Source: Vulcanisaeta souniana JCM 11219 (GTDB lineage Archaea; Thermoproteota; Thermoprotei; Thermoproteales; Thermocladiaceae). From it: a stretch of DNA of 64,000 nucleotides. Made by a program: the position numbers and the translations under genes. Shown here one piece after another: positions 7,841 to 17,425 of the stretch. Numbering within the stretch: the first letter of the stretch is position 1; each line of letters starts with the position of its first letter. Under the pieces are notes generated by a model. It was not told where the DNA came from. It made no database searches and worked only from the letters and a program-made list of their open reading frames with translations. Where the stretch lies: positions 434,001 through 498,000 of the forward strand of contig NZ_AP026830.1 in NCBI RefSeq assembly GCF_026000775.1, read 5' to 3'.

Positions 7841-8105
7841 TTGGTATGATTAATTACTTGGTTTTTTAGTTTTTCGCATGGTTAGTTTCATGGGTGGTGT
7901 TGGTTAGGGTCTATGTGTGATGCCGTGTTTCCCATTAGAGGGTGAATGCGTGTTTAGCGGTGTCCTTTATGCTGGGTTCTATATGTAAGTTCTTTGTGTT
8001 ATGGGTTTGTGTATTTAAAATAAATAAGATTATGTACAGTTTATTTATTTGTTAATATACTTAGTAAAGGAAAAATGTTAAAGAAGTAATAATGGATTAG
8101 TGGTA

Positions 8106-9929
8106 ATGAATGAAAGTGAGTTTCTTAAGTGGTTTGATAGGAAACGCGAGGAACATTTTAGGAGGTTAAGTCCCTCGGTCCCTCTTAAACCCGTGTATCC
8201 TCTTGGGGTTATGCCGATTCATAGGTATTTGATGGTTAGGGCGGTTGAAAACCCCGATAAAACTGCCCTTATTTACTACGGTACTAGGATAACCTATGGT
8301 GAATTGAATGCTATGGCCAATAAATTTGCGAATTACCTCATAGATTCGCTTAGGGTTGGTAAGGGGGACCGTGTTGGTATTGTGCTTCCCAACTGCCCTG
8401 ACTTTTACATAACGTACTACGGGATCCTCAAGGCCGGTGGAGTGGCACCGCTGTACAGTGTTATGTATAGGGAGATGGAACTTAGGCACTTATTGAAGGT
8501 TTCTAGGCCCAGGGCCATTGTGGTCGCCGATAACCTGGTGCCAATGCTCAGGAGGGTCGTTAATGAGGTTGATCCAAGCATTAAGTTAATATGCGCAAGT
8601 GACCTTGACTTCCTTCCAACAACCCCCGAGCTCCCGGTTCACGAGTCCATGAAGAGGAGCAAGGATTGCGGTGGAGAGCTTGATTTAATTACCATATTAC
8701 GTTCAAGTGATTACTCGGATGAGGAGCCTACGGTTGAACACACCGAGGTTGACGTTAGTGTTAATGATCCAGCCGTGATGTTATTTACATCCGGCACCAC
8801 CGGTTTACCTAAGGCCGTGGTTCATAAACACTTCGGCATACTCTATAAACAAGCTGCGGCGTTTACGTACGGCCCCTACGACTACTTAATACCCAGGGGT
8901 AGGGAGTTTGATTACCGTGTGTTCCTCAATGAAGTGGCTAAAAGCGAGGTGAGACTTGTGGTACTACCGATATATTGGGTTGCGGGTAAGGACTTCGGCC
9001 TGGATTCCCTGCCCGTCGTCGGCTATACCGCGGTTTTATTGGCTCGCTACGATCCGAGGGTGGTGCTCCTCGCCATTCATAAGTATAGGGTCACATACAC
9101 GTACCTAACGTTTGATGCGTATCTTGACATATTGAATAGTCCGTTGATTAACGAGGTTGATAGGTCGAGCTTGAGGTTTGCCGCTGGTTCCTCGTTCATA
9201 GCTAGGTTGAACAGGGAGCTTCGTAGGAAGTTCAATTCTTTCTTCCCAAACGCAGTGATTTATGAGGCTAGTTACGGCTTAACGGAGACGCATACCTACG
9301 ACGTAATTAACCTGGGAATGCTACTTGACGACCTGGACCTAGCCCTTAGGGAGAGGTATGGTTCACTTGCTGTTGGGCCAACCGTGCCTGGGACTTACGT
9401 CAAGATACTTGATCCAGAAACCGGCGAGTTACTGCCTCCAGGTAAACCAGGTGTTATCTGGATAAGATCACCGGCACTAGTCGAGGGGTACCTGGAGAGA
9501 CCAGAGGAGACCACCAGGGACTTTAGAGATGGTTGGTTTAACACTGGGGATTATGGGCTGGTTGATGAGAATGGTTACCTGCACTTCATACAGAGGATTA
9601 AGGACATGATAAAGGTGTCCGGCGTTTCAGTGTCTCCTGTTCTAGTTGAGGAGGAATTGAAAGAATTAGCGCCGGAGATTAGGGAGGTAGCGGTCATAGG
9701 TGCTAAGGACCCGGAGACAGGTGAGGCGCCAATAGCCTTCGTGGCCCTTAAGGACGAGTTTAGGGGCAAAATAACGGAGGAGGAAATTCTGAATAGGTGT
9801 AGAGGTAAAATGTCTAGGTACCACATTCCTCGGAGGGTGATATTCATGGATCAACTCCCAAAGACGCCCTCTGGCAAGATAGTGAAGGAGGATTTAAAGA
9901 GGGCTTGGGAAGAATTGAAAAATAAATGA
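8106..9929 (+). CDS. AMP-forming acyl-CoA synthetase (first copy)
   Basis: This is an ANL-superfamily ligase of about 607 residues that activates a carboxylic acid to its adenylate and then to the CoA thioester. Motifs are the P-loop TSGTTGLPKA (about 227-238), YGLTETH (about 390), DGWFNTGDYG (about 492), and near the C-terminus LPKTPSGKIVK with the adenylation lysine. Large insertions after the P-loop (260-300) differ from acetyl-CoA synthetases, so a fatty or aromatic acid is more likely. It is followed head-on by the lactonase/ligase pair. ATG 8106 was chosen over an in-frame GTG at 8100. 4-Hydroxybutyrate-CoA ligases of the dicarboxylate cycle belong to the same superfamily, so that role cannot be excluded. 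Confidence 0.88.
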   Translation: MNESEFLKWFDRKREEHFRRLSPSVPLKPVYPLGVMPIHRYLMVRAVENPDKTALIYYGTRITYGELNAMANKFANYLIDSLRVGKGDRVGIVLPNCPDFYITYYGILKAGGVAPLYSVMYREMELRHLLKVSRPRAIVVADNLVPMLRRVVNEVDPSIKLICASDLDFLPTTPELPVHESMKRSKDCGGELDLITILRSSDYSDEEPTVEHTEVDVSVNDPAVMLFTSGTTGLPKAVVHKHFGILYKQAAAFTYGPYDYLIPRGREFDYRVFLNEVAKSEVRLVVLPIYWVAGKDFGLDSLPVVGYTAVLLARYDPRVVLLAIHKYRVTYTYLTFDAYLDILNSPLINEVDRSSLRFAAGSSFIARLNRELRRKFNSFFPNAVIYEASYGLTETHTYDVINLGMLLDDLDLALRERYGSLAVGPTVPGTYVKILDPETGELLPPGKPGVIWIRSPALVEGYLERPEETTRDFRDGWFNTGDYGLVDENGYLHFIQRIKDMIKVSGVSVSPVLVEEELKELAPEIREVAVIGAKDPETGEAPIAFVALKDEFRGKITEEEILNRCRGKMSRYHIPRRVIFMDQLPKTPSGKIVKEDLKRAWEELKNK

Positions 9930-10013
9930 GCATGATCTATAACCTAGTCCATGGAAATAACCAAGTGAATACATGCAATTGCTTTAAATTGGGATCCCAT
10001 GTAATTTGCGTAT

Positions 10014-10964
10014 TCACGACCTCCCTGAGAAGAGTCTTCTCGGATTATCCATGAGTATTTTATCCACTTGTTCCTGAGTTACACCCTCGTCTCTTAGCCT
10101 CGGTATTACCTTCTCGAATATCAGTGTCATTGACCAATCGGGTACCATGTTCCTCACAGTCTCCGTCGGATACCAGTCAATGACTGGGCAGTAATCGTGG
10201 GACAGGAGTATTTGGTCGACCCAACCCCTCCTTATTAACTCAATGGTGGTCCTAACCCTCTTCTCAAGCGGTAGGTATAGGTCAAGGCCAAATCTGTCGA
10301 GACCCACGAATGCGCCCTCCCTCAGTACTTGCTCTATGAAGGATACATCGTCGGTATCACCAACATGACCTATGACAGCCCTTGATAGATCAACGCCCTC
10401 CTCCTTGAAAATCCTAATGAGTTCAAGGCTAGACCTATTACCAACGAATGAGTGGGTAATTATTGGGGCCCCGGTCTTTACATGAGTTCTTGCTACGGCC
10501 CTAATGGCCATTTCCACATCCCTAGTTAACCCCGGTGAGTCAATGACGGCCTTAACGAATACAGCCCTGGTATTGGTTCCCTGAATACCAATGGTTATGT
10601 CATGCATGAAGACATCAACGAGCGAATCAATACCCCTATTCCTGAAGTAAAACGGTAACTCCGTATACGTATAGAAACCAGTACCCATTATTATGTTAAC
10701 ACCGGTTGCCCTGGCAACCCTCTCATCAAACCTAACATCTCTTCCTATTCCAGCAACCGTAAGGTCTACGATAGTCTTAACACCAAACCTCTTAACCGCA
10801 TTAACCGCATCAACAGCTCTCCTAAACTCCTCGCTCTCATTGTACAAGTGCGGCCAGTTCCAACGAACGACCTCAGTGGTCAGCCTAAGGTGTTCATGGA
10901 ATAGTGTTAAACCCATGTCACTAGGGCTTATTTCTCCCCCACCAACCACGGGTATTTTATTCAT
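10014..10964 (-). CDS. Phosphotriesterase-like lactonase (PLL family)
   Basis: This amidohydrolase-fold, binuclear-metal hydrolase opens lactones and slowly hydrolyses organophosphates in characterised archaeal members. All metal ligands are visible: HEH at 23-25, carbamylated Lys138 (FVKAV), His171 (ITHS), His200 (IGHVGD) and Asp257 (SHDYC). Arg224 and Cys259 match the lactone-side residues of SsoPox-type enzymes with an offset of one. It overlaps by 4 nt the upstream acyl-CoA synthetase gene, so hydroxy-acid formation followed by CoA activation is an attractive coupling. The true substrate, long-chain lactone or other, is unknown. Confidence 0.9.
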   Translation of the reverse strand: MNKIPVVGGGEISPSDMGLTLFHEHLRLTTEVVRWNWPHLYNESEEFRRAVDAVNAVKRFGVKTIVDLTVAGIGRDVRFDERVARATGVNIIMGTGFYTYTELPFYFRNRGIDSLVDVFMHDITIGIQGTNTRAVFVKAVIDSPGLTRDVEMAIRAVARTHVKTGAPIITHSFVGNRSSLELIRIFKEEGVDLSRAVIGHVGDTDDVSFIEQVLREGAFVGLDRFGLDLYLPLEKRVRTTIELIRRGWVDQILLSHDYCPVIDWYPTETVRNMVPDWSMTLIFEKVIPRLRDEGVTQEQVDKILMDNPRRLFSGRS

Positions 10965-12709
10965 TGCCCACCGCCTCTCCTTCTTTCCTGCTCCTGAAGC
11001 ATCCTCCAGTCTATTTTACCGGTTGCAGTCTTCGGTAACGAGTCGACAAACTCCACGAACCTTGGGTACTCATACGACGACATCCTCTCCCTCGCCCATT
11101 GTATTATGTCCTCAGGCTTTACCTTGCCCTTATATTCCGGCTTAAGGACCACGTACGCCTTAACCTCCTCACCAACCCTTGGGTCTGGTATTGCCACTAC
11201 GGCAACCTCAAGAATGGCTGGGTGCATGTACAGTATGTTCTCAACCCTGTACGGCCAAACCTTATAACCAGCCCTATTAATCATTCTCTTAATCCTATCA
11301 ACGTAGAAGAAGTAGCCCTCATCATCCATGTAAACAACGTCACCAGTCCTAAAGTAAAGCTTACCATCGATCTCAATAAACGCCTCCTTAGTTTCCTCAG
11401 GCTTCTTCCAATAACCCTTAAACACGTTTGGTCCCCTAACCACAAGCTCCCCATTTTTACCGGCCGGTAGGACCTCCTTCGTATCTGGGTCTATTACTAA
11501 GGCGTCTGTACAGGGCTGTGGAATACCGAGGTCACTACCAATCTTAACCCTGTGCGGTGGATTAACGTGGGTTTGTGAGAAGGTCTCAGTAAGTCCATAA
11601 CCAGCCAGGTAATCAAGCCCAGTTAACTCCTTAAACCTCTTGGCAACGGCCTCAGGCATTGGCGCACCGCCTCCACCGGCCAGTATTAGTGAGGATAGGT
11701 TCCTCCTTTCAATCCCTGGCATTGCCAGTAGGTCCACAATCATTGTGGATATGCTTGTCCAGTGGGTTATCCCGTATCTCTCGATTGCATCAACTACCGT
11801 TTCCCTATCCCAGGTAGTCATTAGAACCATTGTTGAGCCGGCGTATAGGGGCACTAGTACGGAGTGTACGAGGCCAGTCACGTGGAACATAGGTAGTACT
11901 GTCAGTACAATACCACTTGGTGCAATGTTGTACCAGACAGCTGCATTCAGTGTTGATGCCCACATCGTGCCATGACTATGCATAACACCCTTAGGAATGC
12001 CCGTTGTACCTGATGTATATGGGATCGCAGCGAGATCCTCATGCGTAACCTTCACAGTGGGTGGATTACCATTGAATGCCACGGCCTCCTTCCAATTAAT
12101 GGCTCCCTGGGGAGCCTCGGGATCCATGAGCATTAACTGTGGCAGCTTAAATTCGGTTTTGTTAGGGAGGTAGTCCCTGTACCTACCGGTGATCACGTAC
12201 CTAAGTGATGGGACTTTATCCCTAACGCTGAGTAGTCTGGGTAATAATTGTGTTAGTGTGATCACGGCCTTAGCCCCAGTCTCCCTAAGTATGTACTCAA
12301 GTACGTCTGGGGCAACCAATGGGTTTATTGGTACGGCGATTGCGTTCGCCCTTAACACGCCGAATAATGACATCACCCAATGAGGAGTGTTGGGCATGTA
12401 TATGGCTACCCTATCACCCTTTTCGATGCCCAGATCATGCAGGAACGCAGAGAGCCTTAGTATCGAGTCCCATAGTTCTGAGTACTTAATCCTGAAACCG
12501 TAGTAGATAATTGCGTCCTTGTCGGGGTACCTCATTGCCGAGACCTCCACCAAGTTAAACAGGGGAGTCCTTGGGTAATCCATTCTTCTTAGGATCCTCG
12601 GAGGCCAGTACCTAAACCACGGCCTATCGGCATGCTCCTCACAGACATAATCCCCCTCAGGAATTACCTGGACCTCCGTATCCCCTACTTGTCTTGTTAC
12701 TAATTTCAT
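10961..12709 (-). CDS. AMP-forming acyl-CoA synthetase (second copy)
   Basis: This ANL-superfamily CoA ligase has 582 residues. Motifs are YTSGTTGIPKGVM (231-243), AGYGLTETFSQTH (about 380), FRTGDVVYMD (about 465) and the C-terminal lysine in LPKTATGKIDW. It is closest in style to medium/long-chain fatty-acyl-CoA synthetases. It is first in an operon with the PLL lactonase (ATGA overlap). The divergent 68-nt region to the HpaB-like gene carries AT-rich promoters for both, and a TATA-like CTTAATAAG near 12735 is 26 nt from its ATG. It shares only moderate sequence with the other synthetase in the island, so the two probably take different acids. Confidence 0.88.
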   Translation of the reverse strand: MKLVTRQVGDTEVQVIPEGDYVCEEHADRPWFRYWPPRILRRMDYPRTPLFNLVEVSAMRYPDKDAIIYYGFRIKYSELWDSILRLSAFLHDLGIEKGDRVAIYMPNTPHWVMSLFGVLRANAIAVPINPLVAPDVLEYILRETGAKAVITLTQLLPRLLSVRDKVPSLRYVITGRYRDYLPNKTEFKLPQLMLMDPEAPQGAINWKEAVAFNGNPPTVKVTHEDLAAIPYTSGTTGIPKGVMHSHGTMWASTLNAAVWYNIAPSGIVLTVLPMFHVTGLVHSVLVPLYAGSTMVLMTTWDRETVVDAIERYGITHWTSISTMIVDLLAMPGIERRNLSSLILAGGGGAPMPEAVAKRFKELTGLDYLAGYGLTETFSQTHVNPPHRVKIGSDLGIPQPCTDALVIDPDTKEVLPAGKNGELVVRGPNVFKGYWKKPEETKEAFIEIDGKLYFRTGDVVYMDDEGYFFYVDRIKRMINRAGYKVWPYRVENILYMHPAILEVAVVAIPDPRVGEEVKAYVVLKPEYKGKVKPEDIIQWARERMSSYEYPRFVEFVDSLPKTATGKIDWRMLQEQERRRGGGQ

Positions 12710-12777
12710 GCTTTACATATATATTATGTCTTAATAAGCATTATTAATTCACTATCTATATAATTCCCACAAATAAT

Positions 12778-14319
12778 ATGATCGGCTATGTATTTATAAT
12801 ACAAAGCACGTTAATTAATGCTTTACCAACTCATTATAATGTGGTTAGGTCCTTTGAGGATTATGTGAATAGTCTGCGTGACGGTAGGATCATCTACTAT
12901 AGGGGTAAGCCCGTGGATGATGTCACTAGGCATGAGATCTTGAGAGCAGCAATAAACCATGCTGCTGAGCTTTACAGGTGGCAAGCCGATCCCGAGTTAA
13001 GGAGGTTCCTGACCTTTGACGATCCTCAGTACGGAACAATAAGTAGGTTCTACAAGGCACCCAGGGGTCCTGGGGATTTAATCGAGAGATTCAGGTTGAT
13101 CTACAACACCACGCTGCTCGGTAGGGGCATGTTCAACATCATGAAGACCATCGGTTCAGATGCATTGTTCGGCCTTATGATAGCTTCCAGGCAATTGGAT
13201 AGGGCCAGGGGCACGAACTATTATGATAGGGTTATGAGGTATTATGAACGTGTTGTTAAGGACGATGTTACAATAGCGGTTGCTCAGACGGATGTTAAGG
13301 GCGATAGGATGCTTAGGCCTCATCAACAGGAGGATCCAGACGTGTATGTACACATCGTTGGTAGGGAGCCCGACGGCATTATTGTTAAGGGGGCCAAGGT
13401 GCATACGACCCAGTCCATTGCTGCCAACGAACTCATTGTCCTGCCTTACAGGAACATGATTAAGGAGGACACTGATTATGCAGTTGCCTTTGCGCTACCG
13501 GTCAATACCAAGGGCATTACCTTGATACCCAGGCCACTTAGGGAGGTTGAGATTAACATGCTTGGTGACGAATTCCCAATGGGCAGGACGAACGTGGAGG
13601 TTGAGACACTGACAGTATTTGACAACGTCAAAGTCCCCAGCGACAGAGTATTTCTAGCTGGTGAGTATGACTTCGCGGCGTCCTATGGATTAACCTTCGC
13701 CCTATTCCACAGGTTCACCGCAATTTCCTACAGGGCAGCACTGGCAGATATAGTGCTAGGTTACGCCAAGCTATTCGCTGAGTACAACGATGTCGAGGGC
13801 GCATCCCACATTAGGAGGGACATTGTTGACATAATAACGTATAAGGAGTACCTGGTCTCCAGCGCCATAGCTTCAGCTGAGAGGTGCATCAGAGACCCAA
13901 ACGCTGGCATCTGCATACCAAACCCAATATACACAAACGTTGGTAAACTAACGGCAAATGCCAAGTATCTCGATGCCATTAAGGACATGATCGACGTGGC
14001 CGGCGGCCTACTCGCAGACATACCATCAACGAGCGAGTTAAACAACCCAACCGAGGAGAAGTACCTGGTCAAGTACCTGGTCGGTAAGAGGGGGACGGAC
14101 CCAAGGGTCAGGATTAGGCTCTTCCAGATAGCCCGTGAATTCCTATCAGCCCTTGGTGCCTTGCTGTCTGTCGGCATGATACATGCCGAGGGATCCATAG
14201 AGGCAAGCGTAATAGAGTTGTTCAGGTCGTATAACTACGATATAAGCAGGACAGCCGCGTTATACAATGCGGACCTGGCAAAGATGGACGATGTAAAGAA
14301 GCTGCTAGAGTGGTGGTGA
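12778..14319 (+). CDS. 4-hydroxybutyryl-CoA dehydratase / HpaB-family flavoprotein lacking Fe-S cysteines
   Basis: The protein has the fold signature of the family that includes 4-hydroxyphenylacetate 3-monooxygenase and 4-hydroxybutyryl-CoA dehydratase: an N-terminal FEDYVNSLRDGRIIYYRG, a central QTDVKGDR (170-177) and VHTTQSIAANELIVLP (208-223), and an EYDFAASYG segment (296-304). The dehydratase ligates a 4Fe-4S cluster with three cysteines and a histidine. Here the only cysteines are 370 and 379, while His311 is followed by Tyr318 where a Cys would be expected. A bona fide dehydratase is therefore unlikely, and an FAD-dependent hydroxylase or a paralogue is more probable. The start may instead be GTG 12841 (VVRSFEDY), with a TATA box at about 12791. 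Confidence 0.8.
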   Translation: MIGYVFIIQSTLINALPTHYNVVRSFEDYVNSLRDGRIIYYRGKPVDDVTRHEILRAAINHAAELYRWQADPELRRFLTFDDPQYGTISRFYKAPRGPGDLIERFRLIYNTTLLGRGMFNIMKTIGSDALFGLMIASRQLDRARGTNYYDRVMRYYERVVKDDVTIAVAQTDVKGDRMLRPHQQEDPDVYVHIVGREPDGIIVKGAKVHTTQSIAANELIVLPYRNMIKEDTDYAVAFALPVNTKGITLIPRPLREVEINMLGDEFPMGRTNVEVETLTVFDNVKVPSDRVFLAGEYDFAASYGLTFALFHRFTAISYRAALADIVLGYAKLFAEYNDVEGASHIRRDIVDIITYKEYLVSSAIASAERCIRDPNAGICIPNPIYTNVGKLTANAKYLDAIKDMIDVAGGLLADIPSTSELNNPTEEKYLVKYLVGKRGTDPRVRIRLFQIAREFLSALGALLSVGMIHAEGSIEASVIELFRSYNYDISRTAALYNADLAKMDDVKKLLEWW

Positions 14320-14366
14320 CTTGAAAAGACGGGAACCTCTCCTAATATTAAAAATAATTAAAGCAT

Positions 14367-15191
14367 ATGCTTATAGCAAGAGGCCTTAATTCTGGGAATA
14401 TGCAGTCAGTGGAGGACTTGAGGAGGATCGGTCGTGAACTGAGGGGCGAATTAGGACTACGCACCCACCCAGTGGGTATTAAGTTCTGCCCTGAGTCCTG
14501 CGACCTAACCGGCTTTAGGAGACCCAGGAATTTCGGCATACACATGACTGTTTGCCAGGTCATAAATGCAGCTAGGTATGGGTGGGCCATGGCGTTTACC
14601 CTAGAGGACATGTTCTGCATTGGTGGCGCATACCTATTTGGATTGGTGCCTGAGTATCCAGAGTTCCTTGAAACACCAATTAGCAGGCATACATCCAGTG
14701 ATGATGCAAAGAAGCACATTAACTCAAGGTACCTAGAGAATGCATTACCGAAGGGTAGTGTTAAGGCGGTCCTGGTGGCACCACTGGAGAGCATTAATTT
14801 CATACCTGACGTAATCGATGTGTACGGCACACCAACACAGATAAACACAATAGCCAAGTCCCTAATATGGCACGGAATATTCCCAGAGACTGAGCTCCTT
14901 GGCTTGATATCGTGCTCCGTAGTCACTAGGGCCTACAAGACGAGGAAACCCCAGGTAAAGATACCAGGCTCGGGTGAGATTGCGTGGGGTAGGACCGAGG
15001 AAGACGAAGTGAGCATTACGATACCACTGGAGCACATTGATAAGGTGCTAAGCGGATTAGAAAATATCAAGAGGTTAAATCCATACCCACCACCGAGGTT
15101 CTGGTGGTACGAGCCAATAGCACCCAAGGGATATACAATAACCTATAAGGATTACGAGGAATGGAAAAAGAGGAAAAACCCACAGGCCTAA
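14367..15191 (+). CDS. DUF169-family protein
   Basis: This 274-residue protein has the conserved cysteines of DUF169 (COG2043): KFCPESCDLTGF near 42-53, a VCQVINAARYG segment near 63-73, then an MFCIGGAYLFGL region and a later ISCSVVTRAYKT. The family has no settled function; some members sit next to anaerobic and aromatic-degrading enzymes, and the cysteines suggest metal or Fe-S binding. It follows the HpaB-like gene by 47 nt on the same strand. A TATA-like run near 14345 fits a leaderless ATG at 14367; ATG 14400 is an alternative start. Confidence 0.78.
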   Translation: MLIARGLNSGNMQSVEDLRRIGRELRGELGLRTHPVGIKFCPESCDLTGFRRPRNFGIHMTVCQVINAARYGWAMAFTLEDMFCIGGAYLFGLVPEYPEFLETPISRHTSSDDAKKHINSRYLENALPKGSVKAVLVAPLESINFIPDVIDVYGTPTQINTIAKSLIWHGIFPETELLGLISCSVVTRAYKTRKPQVKIPGSGEIAWGRTEEDEVSITIPLEHIDKVLSGLENIKRLNPYPPPRFWWYEPIAPKGYTITYKDYEEWKKRKNPQA

Positions 15192-15220
15192 CGGCAATTG
15201 CACGCCATAGGCATTATGTA

Positions 15221-16321
15221 TTAAATCGTGTAGAGGATTATTAATGATACCAGGGGCCCCAATGCAAGGCTTAAAACACCGAGTATTGGACTTATGCTTA
15301 TTGCGAAGCCTACGAATATTGGGGCCACCATGGAGCCCACTTGGGATACCGCATTTGCGTAACCCATGGATGTGCCGGCGTTTTCATTACCCATAATCCT
15401 TATTATCAACACGTCAGTTGGCGGTCTATACAGGAATGAACTTATTCCAAATATAAGGAAGATTGGGAAGAGGAGTAATGGGTCCTTAAGGAGGGTTGCT
15501 GCCAGGAAGTCACAGGCTATGAAGGCCGCCAGTGAAACCTCGATCACCCTCCTCTCACCCATTAACTTGGGTAGTGTTGATGCCAGGAATATGGAGACCA
15601 ACTGCCCCAGGGAGTAAGTGAAGAAGAGTAGTACGGGTAGTATTCCCTTGATTCCATCATAGAGGACTAGGAATGGTAGGAGCCAACCTGATGTTCCCCA
15701 GGACCCCCATAACTCCCCTGCCCTCATTACCACGGCCTTCGCCACCCTTGAGTTCATTAACACACTTTTAGGCCTGGCATCCCTGCTACCACCTATTTTG
15801 AGGCTAATTGAGGATAGCGACGCGATGAGTAGGGCCAGGAATATCACCAGGTAGAAGATCCTCCAGTGGGTGATTATTAATGGAGATGCCGCACTTAGTA
15901 TTATTAGGACCATCGGTGCCGCGCTCTCTAGTAACGCAACTCTCCCATGCACTCTCTCTTGGGTTGAGCGACTTGCTATCTTCATTGCTGATGGGAATAA
16001 GCCGGCGGTTAGGAAACCAGCCAATAAGTAAAGAAGTAGTATTTGCGTGAAGTTGCTTGCGAGGAACAGCATCAGGATCACGGCACTGGATAGGGTTCCG
16101 GAAATGAGTATTGACTTACTCGGCCCAAATCTGTCAATGAATACTCCCCAAGGTATTGAGGAAGCCACATAACCAATATAAAACAGGGTCAAAACAAGCC
16201 CTATCTGCACCGAGTTAAGCCTCAATAACTCTGCCACAGCCACACTAACAACTCCCCAACCAAGCCTCACGGACAGTTGCAGAAAGGTCACGCTCCATGC
16301 AATAACGAAACCCCTATCCAC
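15221..16321 (-). CDS. MFS transporter
   Basis: A protein of 366 residues has about 11-12 hydrophobic helices. The loop between TM2 and TM3 reads PWGVFIDRFGPSKSILISG, the major-facilitator motif A variant (G-x-x-x-D-R-x-G). A second, weaker copy follows the middle loop. The substrate is not evident. Its place beside the CoA-ligase/lactonase island hints that it imports the acid or lactone used there, but it lies convergent to DUF169 and has no overlap with those genes. Confidence 0.84.
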   Translation of the reverse strand: MDRGFVIAWSVTFLQLSVRLGWGVVSVAVAELLRLNSVQIGLVLTLFYIGYVASSIPWGVFIDRFGPSKSILISGTLSSAVILMLFLASNFTQILLLYLLAGFLTAGLFPSAMKIASRSTQERVHGRVALLESAAPMVLIILSAASPLIITHWRIFYLVIFLALLIASLSSISLKIGGSRDARPKSVLMNSRVAKAVVMRAGELWGSWGTSGWLLPFLVLYDGIKGILPVLLFFTYSLGQLVSIFLASTLPKLMGERRVIEVSLAAFIACDFLAATLLKDPLLLFPIFLIFGISSFLYRPPTDVLIIRIMGNENAGTSMGYANAVSQVGSMVAPIFVGFAISISPILGVLSLALGPLVSLIILYTI

Positions 16322-16366
16322 CTAGTTGTCCATGAACAAACCATTTATTAAGATAGCCCCAACGCG

Positions 16367-16792
16367 TTAGGTCTCATCGCCGATTATCCGTGCCAATGCA
16401 TTACTAGTACCGCTCATGAAGTGTCTCTTTATCCAGGACTTCATTATTAGGAAGAGCGGGCTTATACTAATGTTCCACTGACTAATCAATGAGTTTCCAC
16501 TTATGTAATTCATAACGTAACCCTTTATCGGGCCCTTCACGTAATTTATTAATACGAGTTTACCATCATTATGTACCTCAATCCTGGCAAGGCCCCTATT
16601 ACTTGGTCCAGGGAATGCGAACCTAATCCTGGCAATGTACGTATTATTATCTGCATTAAGTATTTCTATTTCCCTATGGCCCCTCCAGTACCTAGGCATG
16701 CTACTAATGTCACTAAGTGCCCGCCACACCCTCTCCAAATCCCCTGGGTCTATCTCCCTACTTACTGTAAACTCTATGCCCAGTATTGACAT
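16367..16792 (-). CDS. SRPBCC (START-like) domain protein
   Basis: A single small domain of about 141 residues begins FTVSREIDPGDLERVWRALSDISSMPRYWRGHREIEIL, the strand-helix-helix start of polyketide cyclase/START-like folds that bind hydrophobic ligands in a deep cavity. The rest alternates strands and ends in a long helix. The ATG at 16792 (MSILGIEF) is preferred to 16807. It lies upstream of the MFS gene on the same strand (46-nt gap), so a ligand-binding or carrier role beside the transporter is possible. Confidence 0.66.
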   Translation of the reverse strand: MSILGIEFTVSREIDPGDLERVWRALSDISSMPRYWRGHREIEILNADNNTYIARIRFAFPGPSNRGLARIEVHNDGKLVLINYVKGPIKGYVMNYISGNSLISQWNISISPLFLIMKSWIKRHFMSGTSNALARIIGDET

Positions 16793-17077
16793 GATAATTA
16801 GGTGCATTACTGCAATTAACTAAATAGTGTTTTCCTTTGGTAATTTTAAGAAAACTACCGAATTTCAATTACTAATTCTCATGCAACCAATATTTCCCCA
16901 AGATATATTAACAACGCACCATTGGTGAATCCCATGCCTTAGCGCCCTTCTATTGGTCTTCTTCACCAACCCACGTCATGGAACTTAATTTCCTTGGTTT
17001 ACCCATGCTCTTATAAATAACTATATACTTAAATGAAATAATAAATAAGGCGAGTAATGGGGGTCAATAACCCATCA
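16793..17077. other. Gene-free stretch (285 nt)
   Basis: It is AT-rich and holds promoter-like elements (for example CTTATAAATAACTATATACTTAAATG near 17010-17035). No open frame with coding character was seen on either strand, and no RNA gene. A weak hairpin (GGGT-CAATA-ACCC) sits just past the end of the 17078 gene. Confidence 0.4.
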
Positions 17078-17380
17078 TTATTTAGCCTCGGCCTCCTCTT
17101 TTGGTTTTCTCTTCTCACGTTTCTCCTCAATGCTCTTCCTGAGTAGGTTCACGTGGAATAGGAGTTCATTAATGCCCAGCTTATTACCGACTTCCTCACC
17201 ATACTTAAGTAACTCCTCGGCCTCGGTAAGGTCTATTGACCTACCCCTGGCGATAAGCCCCTGCGCAGTATATACAATGCACTCCACAAGTTTCTCCCTA
17301 AATTCCAGCGACTTTCCCTTATTACCTTCCCTCTCAGCCTTCTCAATCAATCTCTCCCACTTCGAACAGGTTATCGCCAT
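17078..17380 (-). CDS. Small helical protein (100 aa)
   Basis: The sequence is almost entirely helical and highly charged, with a Lys/Glu-rich tail (EEKREKRKPKEEAEAK). The pattern ARGRSIDLTEAEELLKYGEEVG suggests TPR-like or four-helix packing. Family not recognised. It lies 45 nt downstream of another small helical gene of similar style (17426-17677), so the two may act together. No catalytic or metal residues are visible. Confidence 0.62.
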   Translation of the reverse strand: MAITCSKWERLIEKAEREGNKGKSLEFREKLVECIVYTAQGLIARGRSIDLTEAEELLKYGEEVGNKLGINELLFHVNLLRKSIEEKREKRKPKEEAEAK

Positions 17381-17425
17381 ATCACCACCAAGTCTCAGTG
17401 TGTTGGTTGCGGCTTAATTTAAAAA

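Noticed and set aside
10693-11145. Plus-strand open frame opposite the lactonase/ligase pair
   Set aside because: It is antisense to two genes with intact catalytic motifs and has low-complexity Ser/Thr/Leu composition.
12778-14319. Calling this gene the carbon-fixation 4-hydroxybutyryl-CoA dehydratase
   Set aside because: The cysteine ligands of the essential 4Fe-4S cluster are absent, so only family membership is supported.
17050-17077. Hairpin after the 17078 gene as an intrinsic terminator
   Set aside because: The stem is only 4 bp with no convincing T-run on the correct strand.
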